Shown here one piece after another: positions 1 through 8,986 of a stretch of DNA of 64,000 nucleotides. Made by a program: the position numbers and the translations under genes. A model generated the notes under the pieces. The model was not told where the DNA came from, made no database searches, and saw only the letters and a list, made by a program, of their open reading frames with translations. The stretch is taken from positions 567,555 through 631,554 of the forward strand of contig NZ_JBHRSS010000008.1 in the NCBI RefSeq assembly GCF_042643355.1, given 5' to 3'. This stretch comes from Salinisphaera aquimarina. Lineage in GTDB: Bacteria; Pseudomonadota; Gammaproteobacteria; Nevskiales; Salinisphaeraceae. Numbering within the stretch: the first letter of the stretch is position 1; each line of letters starts with the position of its first letter.

Positions 1-396
1 CTTGACGCCGAAGACCTCCTCCGGCACCTGGATCTTCATGTCCTGTTTGACGGTCACCTGACACGACAGGCGCTCGCCTTCGCGCGCCTCGCGCTTGTTG
101 ATGTGCGATTCCTCGGTCGGCAGGATCGCACCGCCGCCCTCGAGCACCTTGACCCGACACTGGGCACAGGTACCACCGCCACCACAGGCCGAGGACACAT
201 AGAGCTTGGAGTCGGCCAGCGCACCGAGCAACTTGCTGCCGACCGGCGCCTTGATGGTCTTCTCGCCGTTGATTTCGATGTTGACGTTGCCGGTGGCCAC
301 CAGGCGCGACTTGGCCAGCAGAATCACGGCGACGAGGAACAGCACAACGCCGGTAAACACGCTGACGCCGAGACTGATTTGCGCTATTTCACCCAT
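1..396 (-). CDS. nqrF: Na+-translocating NADH:quinone reductase subunit F, N-terminal part (cut by window edge)
   Basis: NqrF is the entry subunit of the Na+-pumping NADH:quinone reductase. It takes electrons from NADH through FAD and a 2Fe-2S centre. Only the first 132 residues are in the window. They show one membrane helix at about residues 8-27 and then a plant-type ferredoxin domain with cysteines 71, 77, 80 and 112 in the expected CGGGGTCAQC plus distal Cys pattern. The FAD/NADH domain lies beyond base 1. The ATG at 396 gives the usual N-terminus. It is the last gene of a tight nqrA-F cluster, 39 bases after nqrE. Sure of identity; the 3' end is not seen. Confidence 0.95.
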   Translation of the reverse strand, partial: MGEIAQISLGVSVFTGVVLFLVAVILLAKSRLVATGNVNIEINGEKTIKAPVGSKLLGALADSKLYVSSACGGGGTCAQCRVKVLEGGGAILPTEESHINKREAREGERLSCQVTVKQDMKIQVPEEVFGVK

Positions 397-435
397 GGGA
401 TCCTACGTTCCTGAAAGGCAGACGACGCGGCCGAG

Positions 436-1044
436 CTAGAGCTGGATGCCGGAGAAGGCCATGAAGCCCAGCGACATCAACCCAACCGTGATGAAAGTGA
501 TGCCCAGCCCCTGCAAACCGTCCGGCACGTCGGAGTACTTGAGCTTCTCGCGCACGCCGGCCAGCGCTGCGATCGCGAGCGCCCAGCCGATACCGCTGCC
601 GAAACCGTAGGTCAGGCTCTCGCCGAAGTTGTAGTCGCGTTCGACCATGAACAGCGAGCCGCCCATGATCGCGCAGTTGACCGTGATCAGCGGCAGGAAG
701 ATGCCGAGGGCGCTGTGCAGCGCCGGCACGAAACGGTCCAGAAACATTTCCAGAATCTGCACGATCGCCGCGATCACGCCGATGTAACTGATCAGGCCGA
801 GAAAACTCAGATCCACATTCGGCATGCCGGCCCAGGCCAGCGCACCGCCCTTGAGCAGATGCTGATAGATCAGGTTGTTGACCGGTACGGTCAGCCCCTG
901 GACCACGATCACGGCGATACCGAGACCGATGGCCGTGGAGATCTTTTTCGACAGTGCGAGGAAGGTGCACATGCCGAGAAAGAACGCCAACGCCAGATTC
1001 TCGATGAAAACCGACTTGATCAGAATGCTGAGATAGTCTTCCAC
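436..1044 (-). CDS. nqrE: Na+-translocating NADH:quinone reductase subunit E
   Basis: Integral membrane subunit of the Nqr complex, 202 residues with about six hydrophobic helices and almost no loops. NqrE and NqrD are inverted-topology homologues that form part of the Na+ channel and hold an intramembrane 2Fe-2S centre. The two cysteines expected for this are visible at residues 26 (GMCTF) and 124 (TVNCAIMGG). The start ATG at 1044 has GGAGA-like Shine-Dalgarno sequence just upstream. It sits between nqrD (30 bases upstream) and nqrF, and is surely cotranscribed with them. Confidence 0.96.
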   Translation of the reverse strand: MEDYLSILIKSVFIENLALAFFLGMCTFLALSKKISTAIGLGIAVIVVQGLTVPVNNLIYQHLLKGGALAWAGMPNVDLSFLGLISYIGVIAAIVQILEMFLDRFVPALHSALGIFLPLITVNCAIMGGSLFMVERDYNFGESLTYGFGSGIGWALAIAALAGVREKLKYSDVPDGLQGLGITFITVGLMSLGFMAFSGIQL

Positions 1045-1074
1045 GTGCTGTTCTCCTGTCGCCCGCCGTCGTGC

Positions 1075-1740
1075 TTAAACGACTTCGGTGCGATGCACCT
1101 GATGAATCTGATATTCGGCTTCTTCGATCTGTTCGGATTTCCAGCTGCGCAGGCCCCAGATCAGAAAGCCGATGATGAAGAACGCGCTCGGCGGCAACAG
1201 CATGATGCCGATCGGCACGTACCAGCCGCCGGCGCTGGCAAGCGAAAAGATCTGGAAGCCGAGAATCGAACCCGAGCCGAGCAGCTCACGGATGGTGCCC
1301 ACCACGATAAGGATCAGGCTGTAGCCCAGCCCGTTGCCGATGCCGTCGAGGAATGCCAGCCCCGGCGGCTCCTTCATGGCAAAGGCTTCCGCACGGCCCA
1401 TGACGATGCAGTTGGTGATGATCAGACCGACGAACACCGACATCGACTTGGCCAGCTCGAAGGCAAACGCCTTCATGAGCTGATCGACCACGATCACGAG
1501 CGACGCAATGATGGTCATCTGCACGATGATGCGGATGCTCGACGGGATGAAGTTGCGAATCAGACTGATCGAGAAGTTCGAACAGGCCGTCACCGCGGTC
1601 AGCGCCACGCTCATGAGCAGCGCGGTCGCGACCTGGTTGGTCACCGCCAGCGCGCTGCAAATACCGAGAATCTGAAGCGCGATCGGGTTGTTGTTGACCA
1701 ACGGCTCGGTCAACACCTTCATTGCCTGACTCTGTGCCAT
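1075..1740 (-). CDS. nqrD: Na+-translocating NADH:quinone reductase subunit D
   Basis: Second of the paired six-helix subunits of the Na+-pumping NADH:quinone reductase, 221 residues. Cysteines 28 (LGICSA) and 111 (IITNCIVMGR) match the positions that coordinate the intramembrane iron centre together with NqrE. The loop after Cys111 (GRAEAF) is also conserved in the NqrD/RnfE family. A related Rnf complex exists in many gammaproteobacteria, but the presence of nqrA and nqrC next door settles the call as Nqr. Only 5 bases separate it from nqrC. Confidence 0.96.
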   Translation of the reverse strand: MAQSQAMKVLTEPLVNNNPIALQILGICSALAVTNQVATALLMSVALTAVTACSNFSISLIRNFIPSSIRIIVQMTIIASLVIVVDQLMKAFAFELAKSMSVFVGLIITNCIVMGRAEAFAMKEPPGLAFLDGIGNGLGYSLILIVVGTIRELLGSGSILGFQIFSLASAGGWYVPIGIMLLPPSAFFIIGFLIWGLRSWKSEQIEEAEYQIHQVHRTEVV

Positions 1741-1745
1741 GTCGA

Positions 1746-2555
1746 CTACCCCTCGGCGGCGACTTTGCCGCTACGGATGTTTTTGAGGAAAGGCTCGAAA
1801 CCGCTCTCGCCCAACCAGTAATGAATCATGTTCGAGACGCCGCGACTGGTGAGCGTGGCGCCCGACAGGCCGTCTACCTTGTAGTCCGCGTTGGGCGTGT
1901 TGGAACCCACGCTGCCCTTGATCACGCTCAGGCGCACATCGCCGTCCTCACCATAAACCTTCTTGCCGTCCCATTTGGCACGCCAGCGGGGGTTTTCGAC
2001 CTCGCCACCGAGACCGGGCGTTTCGCCCTGCTCGTAGTACTTGATGCCGTCGACCGTATTCGCGTCCGGCTCGAGCGCAAGAAAACCGTACATCGTCGAC
2101 CACAGGCCGTAGCCGTGAATCGGCAACACGATACGGGACAGTTTGCCCTGCTCGTCGCGCACCAGATACACCTCGGCGTATTTGGCGCGGCGCTTGATAT
2201 CCGCGATGTCCTGTCGCGGCGGAATCTTGATGCTCTTCTTGGGATCAGAGGCCGCGGCGCGCTGATCGTAGTTCGCCACATCCACGCCCTGAGCATAACC
2301 ACCGGTGGACAGATCGACCACCTTGGTTTCGATACGATCCTTGAACACCTGATTCACATCCACGTCCGGGCCGGTGGGCAGACCGGCGACGTCCAGAATA
2401 TTACTGCGCCGGTCGGCCTTGGCGTTGACCGTCTGCAGCGGCTTGAGGAACGTCGCCGCCGATGCCACCAGCACCGAGCAGACCAGGCATACCGCCAGCG
2501 CCACGACCACGATGTAGCCGACGCCGTCTCGTGAAAATCCGACTATTCCGACCAT
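1746..2555 (-). CDS. nqrC: Na+-translocating NADH:quinone reductase subunit C
   Basis: NqrC carries one of the two covalently bound FMN groups of Nqr. The 269-residue protein has a single N-terminal membrane anchor at about residues 13-35 and a large domain facing the periplasm. The FMN-attachment motif SGATLTS is at residues 231-237, so the flavin would be linked by a phosphoester to Thr236, attached in the family by the ApbE flavin transferase (no apbE is in the window). Length and motif are normal. It follows nqrB by 3 bases. Confidence 0.96.
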   Translation of the reverse strand: MVGIVGFSRDGVGYIVVVALAVCLVCSVLVASAATFLKPLQTVNAKADRRSNILDVAGLPTGPDVDVNQVFKDRIETKVVDLSTGGYAQGVDVANYDQRAAASDPKKSIKIPPRQDIADIKRRAKYAEVYLVRDEQGKLSRIVLPIHGYGLWSTMYGFLALEPDANTVDGIKYYEQGETPGLGGEVENPRWRAKWDGKKVYGEDGDVRLSVIKGSVGSNTPNADYKVDGLSGATLTSRGVSNMIHYWLGESGFEPFLKNIRSGKVAAEG

Positions 2556-2558
2556 GGT

Positions 2559-3821
2559 CTACTCCGCCGCTACCGTATCGTGATCCGCACTGCCGGACGT
2601 GCCCGGATTCGCGGCCGCCAGGCGCTTCTGGCGCCGGCGCACGTTCGCCTGGACCACGAAGTAATCGATTAGCGGCGCGAAGATGTTGCCGAACAGAATC
2701 GCCAGCATGATGCCTTCCGGGAAGGCCGGATTGACGACGCGCACGAGCGCGGTCATCACGCCGATCAGCCCGCCATAGACCAGCCGGCCGGTGTTGGTCA
2801 TGGCCGCACTGACCGGATCGGTGGCCATGAACACGGCGCCGAACGCGAACCCGCCGATCACCAGATGCCAGTACCAGGGCATGGCGAACATGAGATTGCT
2901 TTCGCTGCCGATCAGGTTGAACAGCAGCGTGGTCGCGACCAGTCCGCCCACGCAGCCGGCCATGATCCGCCAGGATGCAACCCGGGTGTAGAGCAAAAAC
3001 GCCGCGCCGAGCAGAATCGCGAGCGTCGATGTCGAGCCGAGCGAGCCCTGGATATCGCCGGCAAAGGCGTCCCACCAGGTGATCTGACTGGTGATCGCGC
3101 TCATGCCGTCGGTGGCGCCCAGACCAAGCGGCGTTGCCGCGGACCAACCGTCGACCGCCGTCCACACGCTGTCGCCCGACATATACGCCGGGAAGGCGAA
3201 GAACAGAAACGCACGGCCGGTGAGCGCCGGGTTGAGAAAGTTCTTGCCGGTGCCGCCGAACACTTCCTTGCCCACCACAATGCCGAAGCTGATGCCGAGT
3301 GCCGCCTGCCAGAGCGGAATCGCCGGCGGCAGCGTCAGGGTGTAGAGAATGGACGTAGCGAAAAAGCCTTCGTTGATCTCGTGGTTGCGAACCGCGGCAA
3401 ACAGCGCTTCCCATAGCCCGCCGACGATGAACGTGACGAAATAGACCGGGGCGAAATACCAGAAGCCGAAGACGAAGTTGTCCCAGAAGCTCTGCGGATC
3501 GTGGGCCACGCCCAGCAGCTGCAACGGCAGCCGGCGCCAGTTGTCGACGCTGTCCAGATTCATCTGCGCCATCGCCAGATTGGCCTGGAAGCCGGTATTC
3601 CAGCAGGCCATGAAGATACAGGGGAACGTGGCCAGCCACACGTAGATCATGACCCGCTTGAGATCGATGCCGTCGCGCACATGCGGTGCGGTACGGGTGG
3701 TATCGCCCGGAGAATACAGGAATGTATCCACCATCTCGTAGAGCGCATAGAAGCGCTCATACCGTCCGCCCTTGGCGAACAGCGGATGCATGCGATCCAG
3801 CGTTTGTCTCAGACCGGCCAT
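2559..3821 (-). CDS. nqrB: Na+-translocating NADH:quinone reductase subunit B
   Basis: Largest membrane subunit of Nqr, which holds a covalent FMN and riboflavin and forms most of the Na+ pathway. The open frame extends to 3890, but the ATG at 3821 (MAGLRQTLDRMHP) gives the family N-terminus and 420 residues, and the extra upstream residues would overlap the end of nqrA. The FMN site is DGWSAATPL, with Thr230 as the likely attachment residue; the family more often has Gly-Ala-Thr here, so Ala-Ala-Thr is a small variation. About ten membrane helices are visible. The gene starts 1 base after the nqrA stop. Confidence 0.95.
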   Translation of the reverse strand: MAGLRQTLDRMHPLFAKGGRYERFYALYEMVDTFLYSPGDTTRTAPHVRDGIDLKRVMIYVWLATFPCIFMACWNTGFQANLAMAQMNLDSVDNWRRLPLQLLGVAHDPQSFWDNFVFGFWYFAPVYFVTFIVGGLWEALFAAVRNHEINEGFFATSILYTLTLPPAIPLWQAALGISFGIVVGKEVFGGTGKNFLNPALTGRAFLFFAFPAYMSGDSVWTAVDGWSAATPLGLGATDGMSAITSQITWWDAFAGDIQGSLGSTSTLAILLGAAFLLYTRVASWRIMAGCVGGLVATTLLFNLIGSESNLMFAMPWYWHLVIGGFAFGAVFMATDPVSAAMTNTGRLVYGGLIGVMTALVRVVNPAFPEGIMLAILFGNIFAPLIDYFVVQANVRRRQKRLAAANPGTSGSADHDTVAAE

Positions 3822-3822
3822 A

Positions 3823-5175
3823 TCAACCTTCGCGTTCGATGAGTTCGAGATTCGCACGCAGGTGCGGCCCGAAATCGTATTTCGCCACATCGACGAACGA
3901 CAGCAGCGCCAGATCCTCTTCGTCGAGTTCCGCGGCGCCCAGCGCCAGCGCGGTGTCGGTGTCGCGCACCAGCAACGCTCGCAGCAACTGGGTCGGCAGG
4001 ATATCCAGCGGCATCACTTCCTCGTAATTGCCGATCGGAACCATTGCGCGCGCGCTTCCGTTCTGTGATGTATTGAACGTGTAGCGCGCCGGCTTCAACA
4101 AACTCGACAAAAACACGTTGACCTTGGAAAACCGGTCCCGCCCCGGCATCAGCCAGCCCATGAACGGCCGCGACCGGCTTTCCGGCAGCAGCGTGATCTG
4201 GGTGTGGTAACGCCCCAGATAGGACGCCCATTCCGCGGCCCGACGTCCGGATAGAACCGAACCCGAAATCGCGCGCACTTCGGCACCGTCGACCTCGTCA
4301 TGCAGCAACTCGTCCGTACTGGCACCCATACGCGTGCGCAGCAGACGTGGATTCGCCGCCGACGGACCACAGAGAGCGACCACGCGCGAGATGTCTATAT
4401 GCCCGGTCGTGAACAGCGCGCCGAACGCCATCACATCCTGGTAGCCGATATGCCAGATGGGTGACGCCACGCTCACCGGATGCAGATGATGAATGTGGGT
4501 GCCGACGAGGCCGGCCGGATGCTTGCCACCGAATTCAGCGACAACGAACTGCTCGCCCGCGGGCTTGGGAATATCGGCGCCGGGCGCCTTGCAGATATAG
4601 ACCGGGCCGTCGGTGAGCCGCGCCAGCACGTTCAGACCATCGACGAATGCTTCGCGGCGGTCATTGATGACGACCGTCGGATCGGCCGCCAGCGGATTGG
4701 TATCGATGGCAGTGACGAAAATCGCGGTCGGGCGTGTGCCCGGCGCCGGCACCTTGGAAAACGGCCGCGTACGCAGCGCTGCCCACTGACCGGAATCGAC
4801 GAGTGTCTTCTCGACAACCGCCGGTTCCAGCCGGGCCAGGTCGTCGGCGGCATGGGCATCGAAAGTAATCTCTTCGAGGTCGCCGGTGGCCACGCGAATC
4901 ACGATCGACTGCAGCACGCGCTTGGCGCCGCGGTTGATCGCCGCGATTTCGCCGTTCGCCGGCGCGGTATAGAGCACGCCGGGGGTTTTCTTGTCTTCGA
5001 ACAACGGCTGGCCCAGCTTCACCTGGTCGCCTTCCGCCACCAGCATGGTGGGCTTCATGCCGTGATGATCCAGGCCGATCAACGCCACCCGGCTCACCGG
5101 CGCGGCGTCGTGGATAACCTGGCTCGGAGCGCCCTCGATGGGCAGATCAAGCCCTTTCTTTATCGTGACTTGCAT
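3823..5175 (-). CDS. nqrA: Na+-translocating NADH:quinone reductase subunit A
   Basis: First gene of the nqr cluster. NqrA is the peripheral cytoplasmic subunit that takes part in ubiquinone binding. It is 450 residues, close to the family length, and begins MQVTIKKGLDLPIEGAPSQ, a typical NqrA N-terminus followed by the lipoyl-like segment around VAEGDQVKLGQPLFEDKKTPG (residues about 46-66). No long membrane helix is present. The start lies only 34 bases downstream of the CCA end of tRNA-Leu, and no separate terminator is visible between them, so nqr may be transcribed in part as a tail of the upstream tRNA transcript. Confidence 0.96.
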   Translation of the reverse strand: MQVTIKKGLDLPIEGAPSQVIHDAAPVSRVALIGLDHHGMKPTMLVAEGDQVKLGQPLFEDKKTPGVLYTAPANGEIAAINRGAKRVLQSIVIRVATGDLEEITFDAHAADDLARLEPAVVEKTLVDSGQWAALRTRPFSKVPAPGTRPTAIFVTAIDTNPLAADPTVVINDRREAFVDGLNVLARLTDGPVYICKAPGADIPKPAGEQFVVAEFGGKHPAGLVGTHIHHLHPVSVASPIWHIGYQDVMAFGALFTTGHIDISRVVALCGPSAANPRLLRTRMGASTDELLHDEVDGAEVRAISGSVLSGRRAAEWASYLGRYHTQITLLPESRSRPFMGWLMPGRDRFSKVNVFLSSLLKPARYTFNTSQNGSARAMVPIGNYEEVMPLDILPTQLLRALLVRDTDTALALGAAELDEEDLALLSFVDVAKYDFGPHLRANLELIEREG

Positions 5176-5209
5176 GTCGCCGCTTACAGGCCTCTTACCC
5201 CGATTTGTA

Positions 5210-5294
5210 TGGTGCCGACGGCCGGACTCGAACCGGCACAGCTTTCGCCACTACCCCCTCAAGATAGCGTGTCTACCAATTCCACCACGTCGGC
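5210..5294 (-). tRNA. leuU: tRNA-Leu (anticodon GAG)
   Basis: On the minus strand an 85-base cloverleaf can be drawn. The acceptor stem GCCGACG pairs with CGTCGGC, followed by discriminator A and an encoded CCA. The anticodon arm is CTATC-TTGAGGG-GGTAG, which places GAG at positions 34-36. A long variable arm and the GGTTCGAGTCC T-arm fit a leucine tRNA, which belongs to the long-variable-arm class. It reads CUC/CUU codons. In E. coli the same GAG leucine tRNA (leuU) also follows secG, so its place here is the ancestral one. Confidence 0.96.
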
Positions 5295-5321
5295 ATGACT
5301 TTTTTCCTACCCGCGTGCGCC

Positions 5322-5852
5322 CTATTCGGGCACCTTGACGCCGGTATCGGCATCGCCGGCATCAGAGCCCGCGTTGCCATTCGACTGTTGCGTGCCCGCG
5401 GCGGAATTGTCGCCGCCGGCATCACGCTGGTTGTTGTCCTGGCCCGCCGCATTCGACTGCGCCGCACCGGATTGGGCGTTGCCATCGCCCGCGGGCGCCG
5501 ATTGCTCACCGGTGACGACTTCGTCACCCGGCACGCCGTTGTTGTTGCTGTCCGAGAGCAGCGAGGCGCCCGGCGCCTGCTGCTGGACCTGATCGGTCAC
5601 GCTGCCCGTCGGCGCGCTCGCGCCGTTGATCAGGTACGCAAGCGTCAGGCTGATGGCAAAAAAGACCGTCGCCAGCGCACCGGTTGCCCGGGTCATGAAA
5701 TTGGCCGAGCCTTTCGCGCCAAAAACAGTGCCGGACGCACCGCTACCGAACGCGGCGCCCGCGTCTGCACCCTTACCGTGCTGTACGAGAATCAGCCCGA
5801 TCAGCACGAGTGCGATCACGACCTGGACGATGACCAGAATTGTATAAACCAT
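5322..5852 (-). CDS. secG: Protein translocase subunit SecG, with a long C-terminal tail
   Basis: SecG is the small accessory subunit of the SecYEG protein-export channel. The N-terminal 75 residues are typical: a first helix at about residues 3-22, the loop LVQHGKGADAGAAFG with the FGSGASGTVFG glycine-rich segment, and a second helix at about 53-74. After this the protein continues for about 100 residues rich in Ala, Gly, Asn, Asp, Gln and Ser, without hydrophobic stretches. The 176-residue total is well above the usual roughly 75-135. It follows tpiA by 26 bases and precedes tRNA-Leu, as in Pseudomonas. Confidence 0.93.
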   Translation of the reverse strand: MVYTILVIVQVVIALVLIGLILVQHGKGADAGAAFGSGASGTVFGAKGSANFMTRATGALATVFFAISLTLAYLINGASAPTGSVTDQVQQQAPGASLLSDSNNNGVPGDEVVTGEQSAPAGDGNAQSGAAQSNAAGQDNNQRDAGGDNSAAGTQQSNGNAGSDAGDADTGVKVPE

Positions 5853-5878
5853 GCTAGGGCCTGTTAACGCTCGCGGGA

Positions 5879-6640
5879 CTATACAGCCGCGCGGGCGATG
5901 TCCAAGAATGAATCGGCCGTAAGCGATGCGCCGCCAACCAGCGCGCCGTCGACATCTGCTCCGGCGAAAAGTGCCGCGGCATTGTCCGGCTTTACACTGC
6001 CGCCGTAAAGCAGCTGTACCGATTGCGCTAGTGTAGCATTCCTATTCGCGATTTGTGCACGAAGAAATGCATGCACATCCTGTGCCTGCTCCGGCGTGGC
6101 CGAGCGACCGGTGCCGATCGCCCATATCGGCTCGTAGGCCACGATCATGGATTCGAGGGTCGCCGCGCGGCACTGGCTCAATATCGCATCGATCTGCGCC
6201 GCCAGCACGGCTTCGGTCTGCTCTGCCTCGCGCTGCTCCAGCGTTTCGCCGACACACACGATCGGCACCAGACCGGCCGCCGCGGCAGCGTCCGCCTTGG
6301 TTGCCACAATGGCATCCGCCTCACCGTAGAGCGCGCGCCGCTCCGAATGACCGACGATGACGTGACTGGCCCGGCAATCGGCGAGCATGGCGCCGTTGAC
6401 CTCGCCGGTGAACGCGCCCGGCTCGACTTCGGCAGCAATATTCTGTGCCCCGACCGCAACCGGCTGACCGGACAGCGCGCGCGCCATGCGTTCGATATAG
6501 ACCATCGGCGGGCACACGAGCAGATCGGCCGCCAGCCCGGCGCCGTCCAGCGCATCGCCCACGGCCTTGACGAACACGTCTACCTGCGCGGCGTCCGCGT
6601 TCATTTTCCAGTTTCCGGCAATCAGCATATTGCGGCTCAT
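5879..6640 (-). CDS. tpiA: Triosephosphate isomerase
   Basis: Interconverts dihydroxyacetone phosphate and glyceraldehyde 3-phosphate in glycolysis and gluconeogenesis. The 253-residue TIM barrel has the complete active site: Lys12 in NWKMN, His98 in VGHSERR, and Glu170 in VAYEPIWAIGTG, followed by the phosphate-binding GGSVKPDNA near the C-terminus. The ATG at 6640 gives MSRNMLIAGNWKMN, the normal start. It lies between glmM and secG, the arrangement found in Pseudomonas (E. coli keeps tpiA elsewhere). Confidence 0.97.
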   Translation of the reverse strand: MSRNMLIAGNWKMNADAAQVDVFVKAVGDALDGAGLAADLLVCPPMVYIERMARALSGQPVAVGAQNIAAEVEPGAFTGEVNGAMLADCRASHVIVGHSERRALYGEADAIVATKADAAAAAGLVPIVCVGETLEQREAEQTEAVLAAQIDAILSQCRAATLESMIVAYEPIWAIGTGRSATPEQAQDVHAFLRAQIANRNATLAQSVQLLYGGSVKPDNAAALFAGADVDGALVGGASLTADSFLDIARAAV

Positions 6641-6690
6641 CGGCTGCTATCCCTCTCTGTCACTGTCTGTCGTTATCGTTCGCGCCCGGC

Positions 6691-8097
6691 TCAGCTGGCG
6701 TTCGCGGTCTGCTGCGCCACATCGCGCACGATCTCGGCGATGCGGTTCGCGGACTCTTCCACCGCCAGGCCGTCGATGCCTTCGACCATCACCCGGAGCA
6801 GCGGCTCGGTCCCGGAGGGACGCAATAGTACGCGACCGGCGTCGCCAAGCGAGGATTCGACGTCGCGCACGGCCGCATTGACGCGCTCGTCTTCCATCAA
6901 TGCGGCGGCACTGCCGCGCCCGATGGGTACGTTGACCAGGATCTGCGGACATTTGTCCACCGGCGCGATCAGCGTCTGCAGGCTTTCGCCACTGTCCACC
7001 ATCGCCGCCAGCACCTGGAGCGCCGACACGATGCCGTCGCCGGTGGTGGCGCGATCCAGGCACAGGATATGCCCCGAGGATTCGCCACCGATGAGGCCCT
7101 TCATGGCCTTTAGACGCTCGAATACATAGCGATCGCCCACCTGGGCGCGCTCGAAGGCGACACCGTCGTTCTTGAGCGCGAGTTCCAGGCCGAGATTGCT
7201 CATCAGCGTGCCGACCACTGGCCCCTCCAGCTTGTCGTCGCGCCGCCTGGCGCTGGCGATCACGTACAGAATCTGATCGCCGTCGATGATCGCGCCGTCG
7301 TGATCGACCATGATGCAGCGATCGCCGTCGCCGTCGAGGGCCACGCCCACGTCCGCGCCGGCGGCGCGCACCGCTTCGACCAGCCCCTTGGGGTGGGTCG
7401 AGCCACAGTCGCGGTTGATGTTGAGACCGTCGGGACGATCACCGATCACCTCCACCGAGGCGCCGAGTTCGCGAAAGACGTCGGGGGCGACGTGATAGGT
7501 CGCACCGTGAGCGCAGTCGAGCACCACCTTCATGCCCGACAGCCCGCCGTTCTCGAACCGCGCGGTGGACTTGCAGAATTCGATATATCGGCCTGGCGCG
7601 CTTTCGACACGCCGGGCGCGACCGAGCCGATCGGAGGCAACGCATTTGAGCGGCAGATCGAGTTCGGCCTCGATCTCCTGCTCGAGCGCGTCGTCGAGCT
7701 TCTGACCGAAATGCGAGAAGAACTTCACGCCGTTGTCGTGATAAGGATTGTGCGAAGCGCTGATCACCACGCCCGCGGCCGCGCGAAAGGTGCGCGCCAG
7801 ATAGGCGATGGCCGGCGTGGGCATCGGCCCGACCAGCAGCACATCGACGCCGGCGGACGAAAAACCGGCCTCCAGCGCGGACTCGAACATGTAGCCGGAC
7901 AGGCGCGTGTCCTTGCCGATCAGCACCTGCGGGCGCTCGCGCGCATTCTCCGGCACGCCGCGCTCGCCGAGTCGCCGCACCAGCACGCGCCCGGCCGCCC
8001 AGCCGAGTTTGAGCGCGAACTCCGGGGTCATCGGCGACTGGCCGACCTCCCCACGAATACCGTCGGTTCCGAAATAGCGTTGTGCCAAAGCCTTCAC
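6691..8097 (-). CDS. glmM: Phosphoglucosamine mutase
   Basis: Converts glucosamine 6-phosphate to glucosamine 1-phosphate for UDP-GlcNAc, peptidoglycan and lipopolysaccharide synthesis. The protein has 468 residues, slightly longer than the E. coli enzyme. It begins with the diagnostic RYFGTDGIRG. The phosphoserine active site is ISASHNPYHDNG (Ser115 the likely phosphorylated residue), the metal-binding loop is DGDGDRC, the sugar-binding loop is GGESSGH, and RPSGTEPLLRVMVE forms the C-terminal phosphate site. It starts 6 bases after the folP stop, so folP-glmM are translated from one message. Confidence 0.97.
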   Translation of the reverse strand: MKALAQRYFGTDGIRGEVGQSPMTPEFALKLGWAAGRVLVRRLGERGVPENARERPQVLIGKDTRLSGYMFESALEAGFSSAGVDVLLVGPMPTPAIAYLARTFRAAAGVVISASHNPYHDNGVKFFSHFGQKLDDALEQEIEAELDLPLKCVASDRLGRARRVESAPGRYIEFCKSTARFENGGLSGMKVVLDCAHGATYHVAPDVFRELGASVEVIGDRPDGLNINRDCGSTHPKGLVEAVRAAGADVGVALDGDGDRCIMVDHDGAIIDGDQILYVIASARRRDDKLEGPVVGTLMSNLGLELALKNDGVAFERAQVGDRYVFERLKAMKGLIGGESSGHILCLDRATTGDGIVSALQVLAAMVDSGESLQTLIAPVDKCPQILVNVPIGRGSAAALMEDERVNAAVRDVESSLGDAGRVLLRPSGTEPLLRVMVEGIDGLAVEESANRIAEIVRDVAQQTANAS

Positions 8098-8103
8098 CTT
8101 TAT

Positions 8104-8973
8104 CTACGGCGCCGAATGCGCCTCAAGCGAGCGCGCCAGATGCAGTACCTGGCACGTATCCCGAATATCGTGGCAGCGGATAATACGCGCTCCGCGGCCG
8201 ACTGCCCAAAACGCCGCGGCAACACTGCCGTTCACACGTGAACGCAGATCGTCGCGACCGAAAAGACGAGCAAACATCGTCTTGCGCGATACGCCGACCA
8301 GCAACGGCAGATCGGCGTCCGCGAACTGTCCGAGTTCGCGCATCAGCTCGAGGTTGTGCTCGAGGCTCTTGCCGAACCCGAAGCCCGGATCCACGCAGAT
8401 CCGCTCACGCGCAATGCCGGCCTGCTCGCAGACGGAGACGCGCTGCGCCAGGAATGACTTGATATCGGCCACCACATCGTCGTACTGAGGGGCGGCCTGC
8501 ATCGTGCGCGGCTCGCCCTGCATATGCATCAGACAGACGGCCGCGCCGGCCTCGACGGCGACATCGAGCGCGCCCGGCGCTTGCAGCGCGTTGACATCGT
8601 TGATCATGTCGGCGCCGGCCGCGCAGGCCGCGCGCATGACATCCGGCTTGAGAGTATCGATGGAGATGAACACATCGCTTGCGGCACGCAACGCACGGAT
8701 CACCGGCAGCACGCGCTCGCATTCATCGTGCGCCGTGACCGGCGACGCGCCGGGGCGCGTCGACTCGCCGCCGATATCGATGATCGCCGCGCCCTCGTCG
8801 ACCATCGACAGCGCGCGCGCCACCGCCGCATCCGCCGAGGCGTAGCTGCCGCCGTCGGAAAACGAATCGGGGGTGACGTTGAGAATGCCCATCACCGCCG
8901 GCTGCGACAGATCGCAGACCGAACGCGGACCGACCAGTTGCATGGAGAGCGCCATTCGATTTTCAGCCGTCAT
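8104..8973 (-). CDS. folP: Dihydropteroate synthase
   Basis: Joins p-aminobenzoate to the pterin pyrophosphate in folate synthesis; it is the sulfonamide target. Signature segments are MGILNVTPDSFSDGG (pterin loop), GGESTRPGA, DMINDVNAL and GVSRKTMF. The open frame could begin at 9021, but that start lies beyond a transcription terminator hairpin, so it is unlikely. The ATG at 8973 is used here. ATGs at 8955 and 8943 are also possible; the last one (MQLVGPRSV) matches the E. coli N-terminal length best. None has a strong Shine-Dalgarno site. Identity is sure; the start is not. Confidence 0.93.
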   Translation of the reverse strand: MTAENRMALSMQLVGPRSVCDLSQPAVMGILNVTPDSFSDGGSYASADAAVARALSMVDEGAAIIDIGGESTRPGASPVTAHDECERVLPVIRALRAASDVFISIDTLKPDVMRAACAAGADMINDVNALQAPGALDVAVEAGAAVCLMHMQGEPRTMQAAPQYDDVVADIKSFLAQRVSVCEQAGIARERICVDPGFGFGKSLEHNLELMRELGQFADADLPLLVGVSRKTMFARLFGRDDLRSRVNGSVAAAFWAVGRGARIIRCHDIRDTCQVLHLARSLEAHSAP

Positions 8974-8986
8974 CAGGGCGTTACGC

